The position numbers were made by a program, and so were the translations under genes. The notes below the pieces were generated by a model, which was not told the DNA's origin, searched no databases, and saw only the letters and a program-made list of their open reading frames with translations. From Rhodococcus jostii NBRC 16295 (GTDB lineage: Bacteria; Actinomycetota; Actinomycetes; Mycobacteriales; Mycobacteriaceae), in contig NZ_BCWY01000058.1 in NCBI RefSeq assembly GCF_001894825.1, positions 1 through 63,412 on the forward strand: DNA of 63,412 bases, written 5' to 3'. This document shows positions 43,113 through 50,847 of the stretch, in pieces. Numbering within the stretch: position 1 is the stretch's first letter; every line of letters begins with the position of its first letter.

Positions 43113-44470
43113 CCGACACCGTCTTCGAGAAGGAACTCGACGCACTGTTCGGCTCGTCCGCGGTCTTCGATCCCGGAGCACTGGCAGCACACAGCATCGA
43201 CCGCTCGGGCTGGGAACCCGACGGCGCCCCAACCGCCCTCGTGTTCGCCGAAAGCACCGAGCAGGTGTCGGAACTGCTGGCTCTCGCGACACGGCACCGG
43301 GTTCCGGTGGTGACGCGCGGTGCGGGCACCGGCCTGTCGGGTGGGGCGGTTGCCCGCAACGGCGAGGTGGTGCTCAGCCTCGAACGGATGAACGCGATCC
43401 TCGAGATCTCCGAACTCGACCAGGTGGCCCGGGCGCAGGCCGGTGTGGTCACCGCCGAGATCGACGACGCCGCTGCCCGGGTCGGCCTGCGGTACGCCCC
43501 CGACCCGGGCAGCGTGGGCATCTCGACCATCGGCGGCAATATCGCAACCAATGCGGGCGGTCTCCGCTGCGCCAAGTACGGCGTCACGAAGGATTCCGTG
43601 CTCGGCCTCGAGGTGGTGCTCGCCGACGGCCGGGTGGTCCGCACCGGGCGACGCACCGTGAAGGGCGTGGCCGGATACGATCTGACATCCCTGCTGGTCG
43701 GGTCGGAGGGAACCCTCGGCGTGATCACCGAGGCCACTCTCCGGCTTCGCCCCGCGCCGGCGTCCACCGATACCGTCTCCGCGTACTTCCCCTCGATCAC
43801 GGCGGCTGCTGCCGCGGCGTCCGCCATCACCGCCGCCGGGCTGCAACCGGCGGTCTGCGAACTCCTGGACGGGGTGTGCCTGCGGGCCCTCGACGCCGCC
43901 GAGGGCACCCGCCTGTCCGCGCGTGGCGAAGCGTTCCTGCTCGTGCAGACGGACGGTCCCGGATCGTCGAGCGAGGCGCGGTTGATCGAGAAGATCCTGC
44001 GTCCGCTGTCCGGGGACGTCGAGATCAGCGAGGACGCGGCGACAGCCGATGCCCTCGTCCGGGTGCGCCGGGGCGCGCTCCCCGCCCTCGAACGGCTCGG
44101 CCGGGTACTCATCGAGGACGTGGCCGTTCCCCGCTCGCAACTCAGTGCCATGACCGACGAGATCGGCCGTATCGCCGCCGACCACGACGCGACCGTCGCC
44201 ACGATGGCGCATGCCGGAGACGGCAACCTGCACCCGATCTTCGTCGTCGACTCCGGATCGGTGGTCCCGCCGCACGTTTGGGCAGCGGCCGGCGACGTGT
44301 TCCAGGCGGCGCTGCGTCTCGGTGGCACCCTCACGGGAGAGCACGGAGTCGGACTGCTCAAGAAGCAGTGGCTCGGCCAGGAGATCGACGAGAACGTCGG
44401 CGGGCTGCTCCACGGCATCAAGACAGTGTTCGACCCATTGGGCATCCTGAACCCGGGCAAAGCTATCTGA
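43109..44470 (+). CDS. FAD-linked glycolate/D-lactate oxidase subunit (GlcD type)
   Basis: A 453-residue flavoprotein of the VAO family. The FAD-binding region shows VVTRGAGTGLSGGAV, PDPGSVGISTIGGNIATNAGG, and the GlcD signature VKGVAGYDLTSLLVGSEGTLG. The C-terminal cap ends in TMAHAGDGNLHP and GEHGVGLLKK, the conserved active-site His/Glu segment of the glycolate oxidase and D-lactate dehydrogenase group. It oxidises a 2-hydroxy acid. Last gene of the operon (ATGA overlap with the rhodanese); its 3' end overlaps the convergent CDF transporter by 8 bases. It could act on a C2 or C3 hydroxy acid left after desulfonation. Confidence 0.88.
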   Translation: MTDTVFEKELDALFGSSAVFDPGALAAHSIDRSGWEPDGAPTALVFAESTEQVSELLALATRHRVPVVTRGAGTGLSGGAVARNGEVVLSLERMNAILEISELDQVARAQAGVVTAEIDDAAARVGLRYAPDPGSVGISTIGGNIATNAGGLRCAKYGVTKDSVLGLEVVLADGRVVRTGRRTVKGVAGYDLTSLLVGSEGTLGVITEATLRLRPAPASTDTVSAYFPSITAAAAAASAITAAGLQPAVCELLDGVCLRALDAAEGTRLSARGEAFLLVQTDGPGSSSEARLIEKILRPLSGDVEISEDAATADALVRVRRGALPALERLGRVLIEDVAVPRSQLSAMTDEIGRIAADHDATVATMAHAGDGNLHPIFVVDSGSVVPPHVWAAAGDVFQAALRLGGTLTGEHGVGLLKKQWLGQEIDENVGGLLHGIKTVFDPLGILNPGKAI

Positions 44471-45461
44471 CAGGCTCCACGTCGTGCGCCGGGTAGGCGT
44501 GGATGAGGGCGGTGCTCAGCTTCGGGACCGCGTGGGTGAGGGTGTGTTCCGCGGTGTGCGCGACGCGGTGCGCGTCGCGCAGGCTGGTCGAGGGGTCGAC
44601 GTCGAGTTCGGCGTCGGCGTGCAGGCGGTGCCCGATCCAGCGCATCTTCACGCTCCGCACACCGACGACGCCCGGTTCGGCGGCGAGTGCCCGTTCGGCG
44701 GCGTCGACGAGTCCGGGGTCGACGCCGTCCATCAGCCGCCGGAACACGTCGCGGGCGGCGGTCCTCAGCACGAGCAGGATCGCGGCCGTGATCATCAGGC
44801 CCACCACGGGATCGGCGAGCGGAATTCCGACGGCGACGCCGCCGGCGCCCAATACCACGGCGAGAGAGGTGAATCCGTCGGTCCGCGCGTGCAGTCCGTC
44901 GGCCACGAGGGCGGCGGAACCGATCCGCCGTCCGATCCGGATGCGGTACAGCGCCACCCATTCGTTGCCTGCGAAACCGATGACACCGGCGACAGCCACC
45001 CAGCCGAGATGGTGGATGGGCACGGGGTCGAGAAGGCGCCGGGTCGCCTCCACACCCGCAACGACCGCGGACAACGCGATCATCGCGACGACGAACAGGC
45101 CGGCGAGGTCCTCCGACCGGCCGTACCCGTACGTGAACCGCCGGGTGGCCGCCCGCCGGCCGAGGGCGAACGCGATCCACAGCGGGACCGCCGTCAGCGC
45201 GTCCGAGAAGTTGTGGACTGTGTCGGCGGCGAGTGCGACGGAACCGGACAGCACCACCACGATCACCTGGGCGAGGGCCGTGACGCCCAGCGCCACGAGG
45301 CTGATCTTCACCGCCCGGATACCGATCTCACTCGCCTCGAGTGCGTCGTCGACGCTGTCGGCGGAGTCGTGGCTGTGCGGGGCGAAGATCTCACGGAACG
45401 CCCCGCGCACCCCGCCGGGATGGCCGTGGCCGTGGCTATGCGGATGGTCGTGACCGTTCAC
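44463..45461 (-). CDS. Cation diffusion facilitator (CDF) metal efflux transporter
   Basis: A 332-residue CDF transporter. The N-terminus is His-rich (HDHPHSHGHGHPGG and APHSHDS); six transmembrane helices follow; the metal sites show HNFSD in helix 2 and HARTD in helix 5 (H-x3-D pairs); the C-terminal cytosolic domain has RWIGHRLHADAELDVD. CDF proteins exchange Zn, Co or similar ions for protons. GTG 45461 lies after GGAGGAGAAGGCTC and overlaps the ArsR stop (GTGA), so the pair is a regulator-pump operon. The stop overlaps the convergent glcD-type gene. Confidence 0.9.
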   Translation of the reverse strand: MNGHDHPHSHGHGHPGGVRGAFREIFAPHSHDSADSVDDALEASEIGIRAVKISLVALGVTALAQVIVVVLSGSVALAADTVHNFSDALTAVPLWIAFALGRRAATRRFTYGYGRSEDLAGLFVVAMIALSAVVAGVEATRRLLDPVPIHHLGWVAVAGVIGFAGNEWVALYRIRIGRRIGSAALVADGLHARTDGFTSLAVVLGAGGVAVGIPLADPVVGLMITAAILLVLRTAARDVFRRLMDGVDPGLVDAAERALAAEPGVVGVRSVKMRWIGHRLHADAELDVDPSTSLRDAHRVAHTAEHTLTHAVPKLSTALIHAYPAHDVEPVR

Positions 45462-45865
45462 GAGCCTTCTCCTCCCGCGGCGAGGCCCGTGCTCTCGTGG
45501 ATGACCTGCAGGTCGCTGGTGGCGCGGTGGTGCCCGGGGATGCCGGGGCCCGCGTGCTCGGCGTTGAACACGGCGTCGGTGACCAGCTGCTGCACGTGCT
45601 CGTTGGCGACGCTGTAATAGATGGAGGTGCCCTCCCTGCGCGTGTGCACCAACCGAGCCATCCGAAGCTTCGCGAGGTGCTGCGAGACGGATGGCGCCGG
45701 CTTCCCCACCCGTTCGGCGAGCTCGTTCACCGACAGTTCGCCGCCCACGAGTTGCCAGAGCACCTGCACCCGGGTGGCGTCAGCCAGCATGCGGAACACT
45801 TCGACCACCAGCCCTACTTGGTCTTCGTCGAGCCGGCGCCGACAAGCACGCTTATCTGCATTCAT
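45458..45865 (-). CDS. ArsR/SmtB-family metal sensor repressor
   Basis: A 135-residue winged-helix regulator. The helix-turn-helix runs LSVNELAERVGKPAPSVSQHLAKLRMARLV, with the wing RREGTSIYYSV; the C-terminal helix region has several His residues (GHHRATS, VIHES) and one early Cys-rich segment (KRACRRR), fit for metal binding. ATG 45863-45865 is chosen because the inverted-repeat operator at 45852-45875 overlaps it and the frame upstream has no Shine-Dalgarno. It is coupled to the CDF gene and presumably derepresses it when metal is in excess. Confidence 0.88.
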   Translation of the reverse strand: MNADKRACRRRLDEDQVGLVVEVFRMLADATRVQVLWQLVGGELSVNELAERVGKPAPSVSQHLAKLRMARLVHTRREGTSIYYSVANEHVQQLVTDAVFNAEHAGPGIPGHHRATSDLQVIHESTGLAAGGEGS

Positions 45866-45875
45866 ACGCAGATAA
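45852..45875. promoter_or_regulatory. Operator overlapping the arsR start codon
   Basis: TTATCTGC (45852-45859) and GCAGATAA (45868-45875) form a perfect 8-bp inverted repeat with an 8-base spacer that contains the arsR start codon. The geometry fits autorepression by an ArsR/SmtB dimer. Confidence 0.7.
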
Positions 45876-45914
45876 TAGGTCACTTCGTTTTGTGATGCAT
45901 CAGACACCGAAATG

Positions 45915-45964
45915 ACTTACTTGCTTGCACTAACGATGTATATAGTTGCTTGCATCAAGTAAGT
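45915..45964. promoter_or_regulatory. Operator region of the marR-efflux pair
   Basis: Inverted arms ACTTACTTG (45915-45923) and CAAGTAAGT (45956-45964) enclose two direct repeats TTGCTTGCA (45921-45929 and 45946-45954). The element is 18 bases before the marR start, over the presumed promoter (GTATATAG at 45938-45945). Confidence 0.65.
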
Positions 45965-45982
45965 CGTCCTTCAGGGGTTGCC

Positions 45983-46492
45983 ATGTCCGTCTCGTCAGTG
46001 CCTTCCGTGTCGTCCGTATCCCTGGGCACCACCGAAGCGCTCATCGACGAGGTCTTCCTCTTCGGCCGCGTGCTTCGCGATGCCCTGGTGTCGGAAGGCG
46101 ACGGTCACATCCCGCGCGCATTGACGGGGGTCCTCCTCGTCCTCGCGGCTCGGGGGGAATGCCGGCAGAACGAACTCGCCACCGAGCTGTGTGTCAGCCA
46201 GTCCTCACTCAGTCGCCAGATCACCGATCTGGTGGACGTCGGCTACGTCACCCGCCACTCGGACCCCGCCGACGGACGCGCGTTTCGAATACGCGTATCG
46301 CCGGAGGGAATGGCGTACGTGAAGCACGTGAGAACACAGCGGGCCGAACGAATGCAGAAATTGATGACCGGGTGGAACGAGACCGAGGCAGCGATTGCCC
46401 TCGAGTCCATCCGGCACCTGAAGGAAACACTCTTCGATCCAGAACACCGGATCGTCACGAGCTCGAACCCGATTGGAACACACAGCGTATGA
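45983..46492 (+). CDS. MarR-family transcriptional regulator
   Basis: A 169-residue winged-helix regulator. The recognition region is NELATELCVSQSSLSRQITDLVDVGYVTRHSDPADGRAF, with the D-x-R-A wing typical of MarR. Long helices before and after it form the dimer interface. ATG 45983 follows AGGGGTTGCC. Its TGA overlaps the ATG of the DHA2 efflux pump (ATGA), and an operator with inverted and direct repeats lies just upstream. It is likely to repress its own operon and respond to a compound exported by the pump. Confidence 0.88.
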   Translation: MSVSSVPSVSSVSLGTTEALIDEVFLFGRVLRDALVSEGDGHIPRALTGVLLVLAARGECRQNELATELCVSQSSLSRQITDLVDVGYVTRHSDPADGRAFRIRVSPEGMAYVKHVRTQRAERMQKLMTGWNETEAAIALESIRHLKETLFDPEHRIVTSSNPIGTHSV

Positions 46493-48432
46493 CCGAAACA
46501 CAGACTCGGCCGCCGGTTGAAGAGACGACGGCCATGACGCACCGACAAATCCTCGAAGCCCTCACGGGCCTGCTCGCGGCGCTGTTCACCGCACTGCTGA
46601 GCAGCACGATCGTCGCCACCGCTCTTCCGACGATCATCGGTGACCTGAAGGGCACGCAGACCGCGTACGCCTGGGTCATCACCAGCGCGTTGCTCGCCAA
46701 CGCCGCCTCCACCCCGATCTGGGGCAAGCTCGCGGACCTGTTCAACAAGAAGGTCCTCGTCCAAAGTGCGATCGTCATCTTCGTCATCGGTTCGGTGATC
46801 GCCGGCTTCGCGCACAACGTCCCGATCCTGCTGACCGCACGTGTCATCCAGGGCATCGGCATGGGTGGTCTGACGGCCCTCGTCGTCGCCATCATCGGCA
46901 CCATCGTCTCGCCCCGTGAGCGCGGTCGCTACTCCGGCTACATGGGTGCCGTCATGGCCGTGTCGATGTCGGGCGGCCCGATCCTCGGCGGCGTCATCGT
47001 CGACAGCCCCCTCGGCTGGCGCTGGTGCTTCTTCGTGTGTGTGCCGCTCGCCGTCATCGCACTGATCCTGCTGCAGCGCACGCTGCACCTCGCCACCGAG
47101 AAGAAGGACGACGTCTCCATCGACTGGCTCGGCGCCCTGCTGCTGACCGCCGGTGTGTCCATCCTGCTCATCTGGGTCTCGTTCGCCGGCAAGGCTGGCT
47201 ACTACGAGTGGTTCTCCCGCGAGACGGTCATGTACGTCGGAGCCGGTGTGCTCCTGCTGGCCGCGACGATCCTCGTCGAAGCCAAGGCCAAGTCGCCGAT
47301 CATCCCGCTGAAGATCGTCACCGAGAAGACCACCGGCCTCGCCATCATCGCGTCCATCGCCGTCGGTGTCGGCATGTTCGGTTCCACCACGTTCCTCGGT
47401 CAGTACTTCCAGACCTCACGCGGCTACACCCCCACCATGGCCGGCGTGCTCACCATCCCGATGGTTGCCGGCATGCTCGTCGGCACGGTCGGATCCGGAC
47501 AGCTCATCACCCGCTTCGGCAAGTGGAAGCCGTTCGTCGTCGGCGGCGCCGTGCTGATGATCATCGGCTTCGGACTGCTCGGCACCATCGATCACGAAAC
47601 CAGCCTGACCCTGGTCGGCACCTACATCGCGATCATCGGCCTCGGCATGGGCATGCTGATGCAGAACCTGGTGCTCGCCGTGCAGAACACCGTCAGCGTC
47701 CAGAACATCGGTGCAGCCTCCAGCTCGGTCGCCTTCTTCCGGACCTTCGGTGGCGCGATCGGCGTCTCGGTTCTCGGTTCGGTGCTGGCCACCCGTGTCG
47801 CCGACCTGTCGGCCGACGGCTTCGCGAAGATCGGCATCAAGAGCGGGTCGGGCAGCGGTGGCGGAAGCCTGGACCTGACGTCCATGCCCGCTCCCGTCCA
47901 GGGCGTCATCCGCGCCGCATACGGAGACGCGACCGGCCGGATCTTCCTGATCGCCGCCGTCGTCGCCGTCATCACCCTGATCGCCGTCATCCTGCTGCCC
48001 AACCGCCCCCTGCGTCGCACCATCGACCTGTCGAGCGAGCAGGAGCCCGTCCAGGAACCCGAGTACGCCCCCATCCCGGACTACGCACTCGAACCCGACA
48101 CGGCGCCGATCCAGTCATCCGACATCCGCGGCGGCAGGCACGAGGCACCGGCGGATCAGCACCAGCCCTTCGCCGGGTTGAGCGCCGACGCCCGCGACCG
48201 TCTCCTCTCCATGCTCCTGCCCCAGCCGGAGCAGACGCTGGAGGCGATCGACGAGGCCGAGAAGATCCGCGACGAGGTCAATCGCCTGCGCAACGATCTC
48301 AATGCCAAGCTCGTCGAATTCGACGCGGTCTGGGATCGCCTGCGCGAGCTGGGACTGAGCGAAGATCAAGTGGCCGGCGTCCTCGGCGGCGGGCAGATGA
48401 CGGACACCGGCAACGGCGCCCTCATCCGCTGA
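46489..48432 (+). CDS. DHA2-family (EmrB/QacA-type) multidrug MFS efflux pump
   Basis: A 647-residue drug:H+ antiporter with 14 transmembrane helices. Early motif LSSTIVATALPTIIGDL, motif A-like GKLADLFNKKVLV, motif C in SMSGGPILGGVIVD. A cytosolic C-terminal tail of about 130 residues follows the last helix: an acidic Pro-rich stretch, then a coiled-coil-like helix (EAEKIRDEVNRLRNDLNAKL). Such a tail is longer than usual for the family. It is translationally coupled to the MarR regulator. Confidence 0.9.
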   Translation: MTETQTRPPVEETTAMTHRQILEALTGLLAALFTALLSSTIVATALPTIIGDLKGTQTAYAWVITSALLANAASTPIWGKLADLFNKKVLVQSAIVIFVIGSVIAGFAHNVPILLTARVIQGIGMGGLTALVVAIIGTIVSPRERGRYSGYMGAVMAVSMSGGPILGGVIVDSPLGWRWCFFVCVPLAVIALILLQRTLHLATEKKDDVSIDWLGALLLTAGVSILLIWVSFAGKAGYYEWFSRETVMYVGAGVLLLAATILVEAKAKSPIIPLKIVTEKTTGLAIIASIAVGVGMFGSTTFLGQYFQTSRGYTPTMAGVLTIPMVAGMLVGTVGSGQLITRFGKWKPFVVGGAVLMIIGFGLLGTIDHETSLTLVGTYIAIIGLGMGMLMQNLVLAVQNTVSVQNIGAASSSVAFFRTFGGAIGVSVLGSVLATRVADLSADGFAKIGIKSGSGSGGGSLDLTSMPAPVQGVIRAAYGDATGRIFLIAAVVAVITLIAVILLPNRPLRRTIDLSSEQEPVQEPEYAPIPDYALEPDTAPIQSSDIRGGRHEAPADQHQPFAGLSADARDRLLSMLLPQPEQTLEAIDEAEKIRDEVNRLRNDLNAKLVEFDAVWDRLRELGLSEDQVAGVLGGGQMTDTGNGALIR

Positions 48433-48437
48433 ATGAG

Positions 48438-48893
48438 ATGATCGTCCAGTTCCACGACGCCGTCGGCTCGTCCACGTATCCCCCTCTACGTGGGCGGGCC
48501 GGCGGCGTGCTCGCTCAGTTGACCCGGTTCACCCTGGTGGGCACGTCGAGCAATGTGCTCTACGCTCTCGCGTTCTTCACCCTCGACGTGTACGGGTCGT
48601 TCGTCGCCAACCTGGTCGGCGTGGTGACCAGTTCGATGTTGGCCAACGAACTCCACCGTCGGCTCACCTTCCGGGCGGCTGACCGCGTCCGCTGGTTCGT
48701 CGCCCAGTGGGAAGGCGGAACGCTCGCACTGCTCGGCCTGGCCGTCAGCACGATCGCACTCGCCCTCCTGGGCACACTCTTCCCCGGCACCGACGGACTG
48801 GTGCAGGTCGCCCTCGTCGTCGCCGTCAGCGCCCTCGTCGGGGGCCTGCGCTTCCTCGCGCTCCGCGGTTGGGTCTTTGCCTCCGGCCCGTGA
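48438..48893 (+). CDS. GtrA-like membrane protein
   Basis: A 151-residue protein with four transmembrane helices. The start of the domain LTRFTLVGTSSNVLYALAFF and the loop ANELHRRLTFR are typical of GtrA, which is thought to help move lipid-linked sugars (bactoprenyl-glucose or decaprenyl-arabinose) across the membrane. It follows the efflux pump by five bases, without a clear Shine-Dalgarno. Its stop codon is inside the left arm of the long palindrome at 48888-48931. Confidence 0.8.
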   Translation: MIVQFHDAVGSSTYPPLRGRAGGVLAQLTRFTLVGTSSNVLYALAFFTLDVYGSFVANLVGVVTSSMLANELHRRLTFRAADRVRWFVAQWEGGTLALLGLAVSTIALALLGTLFPGTDGLVQVALVVAVSALVGGLRFLALRGWVFASGP

Positions 48894-48931
48894 GTACTTG
48901 TTAACCGCCCGCGGTTAACAAGTACTCACGG
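48888..48931. terminator. Long palindrome shared by two convergent stop codons (copy 1)
   Basis: Arms 48888-48908 and 48911-48931 are perfectly complementary over 21 bp (core GAGTACTTGTTAACCGC) with a 2-base loop. The left arm contains the TGA of the GtrA gene, the right arm the TGA of the phoX-like gene on the other strand. A near-identical copy lies at 50445-50492. Confidence 0.85.
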
Positions 48932-50353
48932 CAGGGGACGGTGCCACGGACCCCTGATCGCCAGGGTCAGCCCCGGCAACTGAATGTTCGCGAACAGGAT
49001 CTTCCCGTCCGCGCTGAATGCCGGACCGCAGAACTCGCTGTCGTTCAACTCGTTCCGAGCCATCGCGAACGGCTCACCCTCCGCCGTGACGCCCACGAGG
49101 TGGCTGATTCCTTCACCGTCCTCCGCGAGGATCACGCCGCCGTACGGCGAGACGGTGATGTTGTCTGGTCCGTCGTACTGTCCGGTGTCGACAGCGGGAT
49201 CGGGATTGACACCGAACAGGAGCTTCAGCGTGACCGTCTGCTTCGCCGGGTCGAAGAACCACACCTGGCCGTCGTGCTCGGCGACGCTGCCGTCGCTGGT
49301 CCGTGCGTAGCTCGCGACGAAGTAGACGCCGCCGTCGCCCCACCACTGTCCCTCCAGCTTGCGGCTCCGGGTGACGGCGTCGTTCCCGAACTGCTTGCGC
49401 ACCGACGTGCTCGTCGCGTCACGGTCCGGCACACCGACCCACTGCACGGAGTACACGGTGCCCGGCTCGGTGGCCTGCGACAGGTCGGGCACGTGCGTTC
49501 CGCCCTGGAAGCATGCCATCGCCTGGAGAGCGCCCGCGGTGTCGCCGCCCGACGACTGTGCGAGCTCGCGCAGCGCGTTCGGCCCGCCACGGAAACCCTG
49601 CGGCGGCGTCCACCGGTAGTACAGCCCGTTCGGCCCCGACGCGTCCTCCGTGAGGTAGATCGTGCTCGACGACGGATCCACCGCCACGGCCTCGTGTGCG
49701 TACCGTCCCAGGAACTTCAGGGGCACAGGGCTTTTGCCCTTGTTCGCCTCCTGGCTCGCCGGGTCCACCTCGAAGACGTAACCGTGGTCGAGCAGGAACC
49801 CGTCCTCCCCCGCGCGAGCCTCCGTCTCCTCGCAGGTCAACCACGTACCCCACGGGGTGATGCCACCCGCGCAGTTGTTCACGGTGCCCGCGACGCTGAC
49901 GTACTGGCCCTGCCGTGTCCCGTCCGAGCCGACCGCGGTCGTGGTCGTGCCGCCGCGCGCACCCGAGTCGTAGGTCAATCCGTCGAGCGCGGGCACGCCA
50001 AACGGTTCGTCACTGCCGATCTCGTGATTGGTGACGAGTGTGGAACCGCCGGGTCGCGCGAACACCCCGATGGCGTCGGGATCACTCGGCACGGGGACGC
50101 CCCCGTCCAACTGCGTCTCACCCGAACGGGACACGACGGTGTACGAAAAACCCACCGGCAGCGAGAGAATGCGGTTCGGATCCGGCACGAGCGGTCCGTA
50201 GCCGATCGCCTGCCCCGGCGCCGCGGACGCGAACGCCGGACGGACGAGGGCGTCGACGCTGCCCGCGAGTGCCACACCGAGCCCGGTGAGCGCAGTGCGA
50301 CCGAGGAATCGCGGCGGTTGAGTGGTGCAGTGGACACTGTCTGAAACCTCCAT
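48926..50353 (-). CDS. PhoX/DUF839-family secreted phosphatase-like protein
   Basis: A 475-residue protein of the PhoX (DUF839) beta-propeller family. Segments: GYGPLVPDPNRILSLPVGFSY, LVTNHEIGSDEPFG, VAGTVNNCAGGITPWGTWLTCEE (metal site), YAHEAVAVDPSSSTIYLTED, and GPDNITVSPYGGVILAEDG. PhoX enzymes are Ca/Fe-dependent alkaline phosphatases exported by Tat. The N-terminus has a hydrophobic signal (LGVALAGSVDALVRPAFASA), but the twin arginine is reduced to a single Arg (PPRFLGRTAL), so Tat use is doubtful. ATG 50351-50353 is used although the Shine-Dalgarno is distant. Palindromic repeats flank the gene on both sides. Confidence 0.85.
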   Translation of the reverse strand: MEVSDSVHCTTQPPRFLGRTALTGLGVALAGSVDALVRPAFASAAPGQAIGYGPLVPDPNRILSLPVGFSYTVVSRSGETQLDGGVPVPSDPDAIGVFARPGGSTLVTNHEIGSDEPFGVPALDGLTYDSGARGGTTTTAVGSDGTRQGQYVSVAGTVNNCAGGITPWGTWLTCEETEARAGEDGFLLDHGYVFEVDPASQEANKGKSPVPLKFLGRYAHEAVAVDPSSSTIYLTEDASGPNGLYYRWTPPQGFRGGPNALRELAQSSGGDTAGALQAMACFQGGTHVPDLSQATEPGTVYSVQWVGVPDRDATSTSVRKQFGNDAVTRSRKLEGQWWGDGGVYFVASYARTSDGSVAEHDGQVWFFDPAKQTVTLKLLFGVNPDPAVDTGQYDGPDNITVSPYGGVILAEDGEGISHLVGVTAEGEPFAMARNELNDSEFCGPAFSADGKILFANIQLPGLTLAIRGPWHRPLP

Positions 50354-50444
50354 GTGACTGACCGGGACCTCCGGACGGTAGGTATCGCAATCCCCTGCAT
50401 CGTGGACACACCGTGGCCCGCACGTGAACCGCGTGCGAACTTCC

Positions 50445-50492
50445 GCCTGTGAGTACTTGATAACCGCCCGCGGTTGACAAGTACTCACAGGC
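50445..50492. repeat. Long palindrome upstream of the phoX-like gene (copy 2)
   Basis: Arms 50445-50467 and 50470-50492, complementary except for two central-arm mismatches; the core GAGTACTTGATAACCGC resembles copy 1 at 48888-48931. It lies between the divergent phoX-like and arsR genes, 92 bases from the former. Confidence 0.85.
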
Positions 50493-50500
50493 GTTGACAT

Positions 50501-50516
50501 GTGACTAAATGGTCAC
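50501..50516. promoter_or_regulatory. Short inverted repeat before the ArsR-SRPBCC pair
   Basis: GTGAC (50501-50505) and GTCAC (50512-50516) separated by TAAATG, 14 bases before the arsR start. A plausible but small operator. Confidence 0.35.
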
Positions 50517-50529
50517 CTATTCTCGATTC

Positions 50530-50847
50530 ATGGACGACGATCACGTCTTCAAGGCGCTGGCCGATTCGACCCGCCGCCTGATTCTCGACCGATTGTTCGC
50601 CCACGACGGTCAGACGCTCACCGAGCTCGAGTCGCAGGTCGAGATGACGCGATTCGGGGTCATGAAACATCTGCGCGTGCTCGAGGACGCGGGGCTCGTC
50701 GTCACGCGCCGCTCCGGCCGGGAGAAGCTGCACTATCTCAACCCCGTGCCGATACAGCTGATCCACAACCGGTGGATCGACAAGTACACCGAGCGTCACA
50801 CCAGTGCGCTCGCTCAGCTGAAATCCGAACTGGAGGAAGAGAAATGA
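50530..50847 (+). CDS. ArsR-family regulator of an SRPBCC protein
   Basis: A 105-residue winged-helix protein. The HTH reads LTELESQVEMTRFGVMKHLRVLEDAGLV, followed by the wing RRSGREKLHYLNP. It lacks metal-binding Cys pairs. ATG 50530 (MDDDHVFKAL) is preferred; an in-frame ATG at 50509 exists. Its stop overlaps the next start (ATGA). ArsR regulators fused or coupled to AHSA1/SRPBCC proteins form a common actinobacterial pair of unknown ligand. A short inverted repeat GTGAC-N6-GTCAC at 50501-50516 may be its operator. Confidence 0.87.
   Translation: MDDDHVFKALADSTRRLILDRLFAHDGQTLTELESQVEMTRFGVMKHLRVLEDAGLVVTRRSGREKLHYLNPVPIQLIHNRWIDKYTERHTSALAQLKSELEEEK

Noticed and set aside
45946..46488. 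An 828-residue version of the efflux pump starting at 45946
   Set aside because: The extra N-terminus is the MarR gene read in another frame; the pump starts at ATG 46489 with a 4-base overlap.
47025..48437. A 622-residue frame reaching into the GtrA gene
   Set aside because: Upstream of 48438 it is a wrong-frame reading of the efflux pump, Arg/His-rich; only the last 151 codons are the GtrA protein.
50501..50516. A CRP/GlxR binding site (TGTGA-N6-TCACA type)
   Set aside because: The half-site spacing is wrong (eight bases between TGTGA and TCAC), so it is kept only as a possible local operator.
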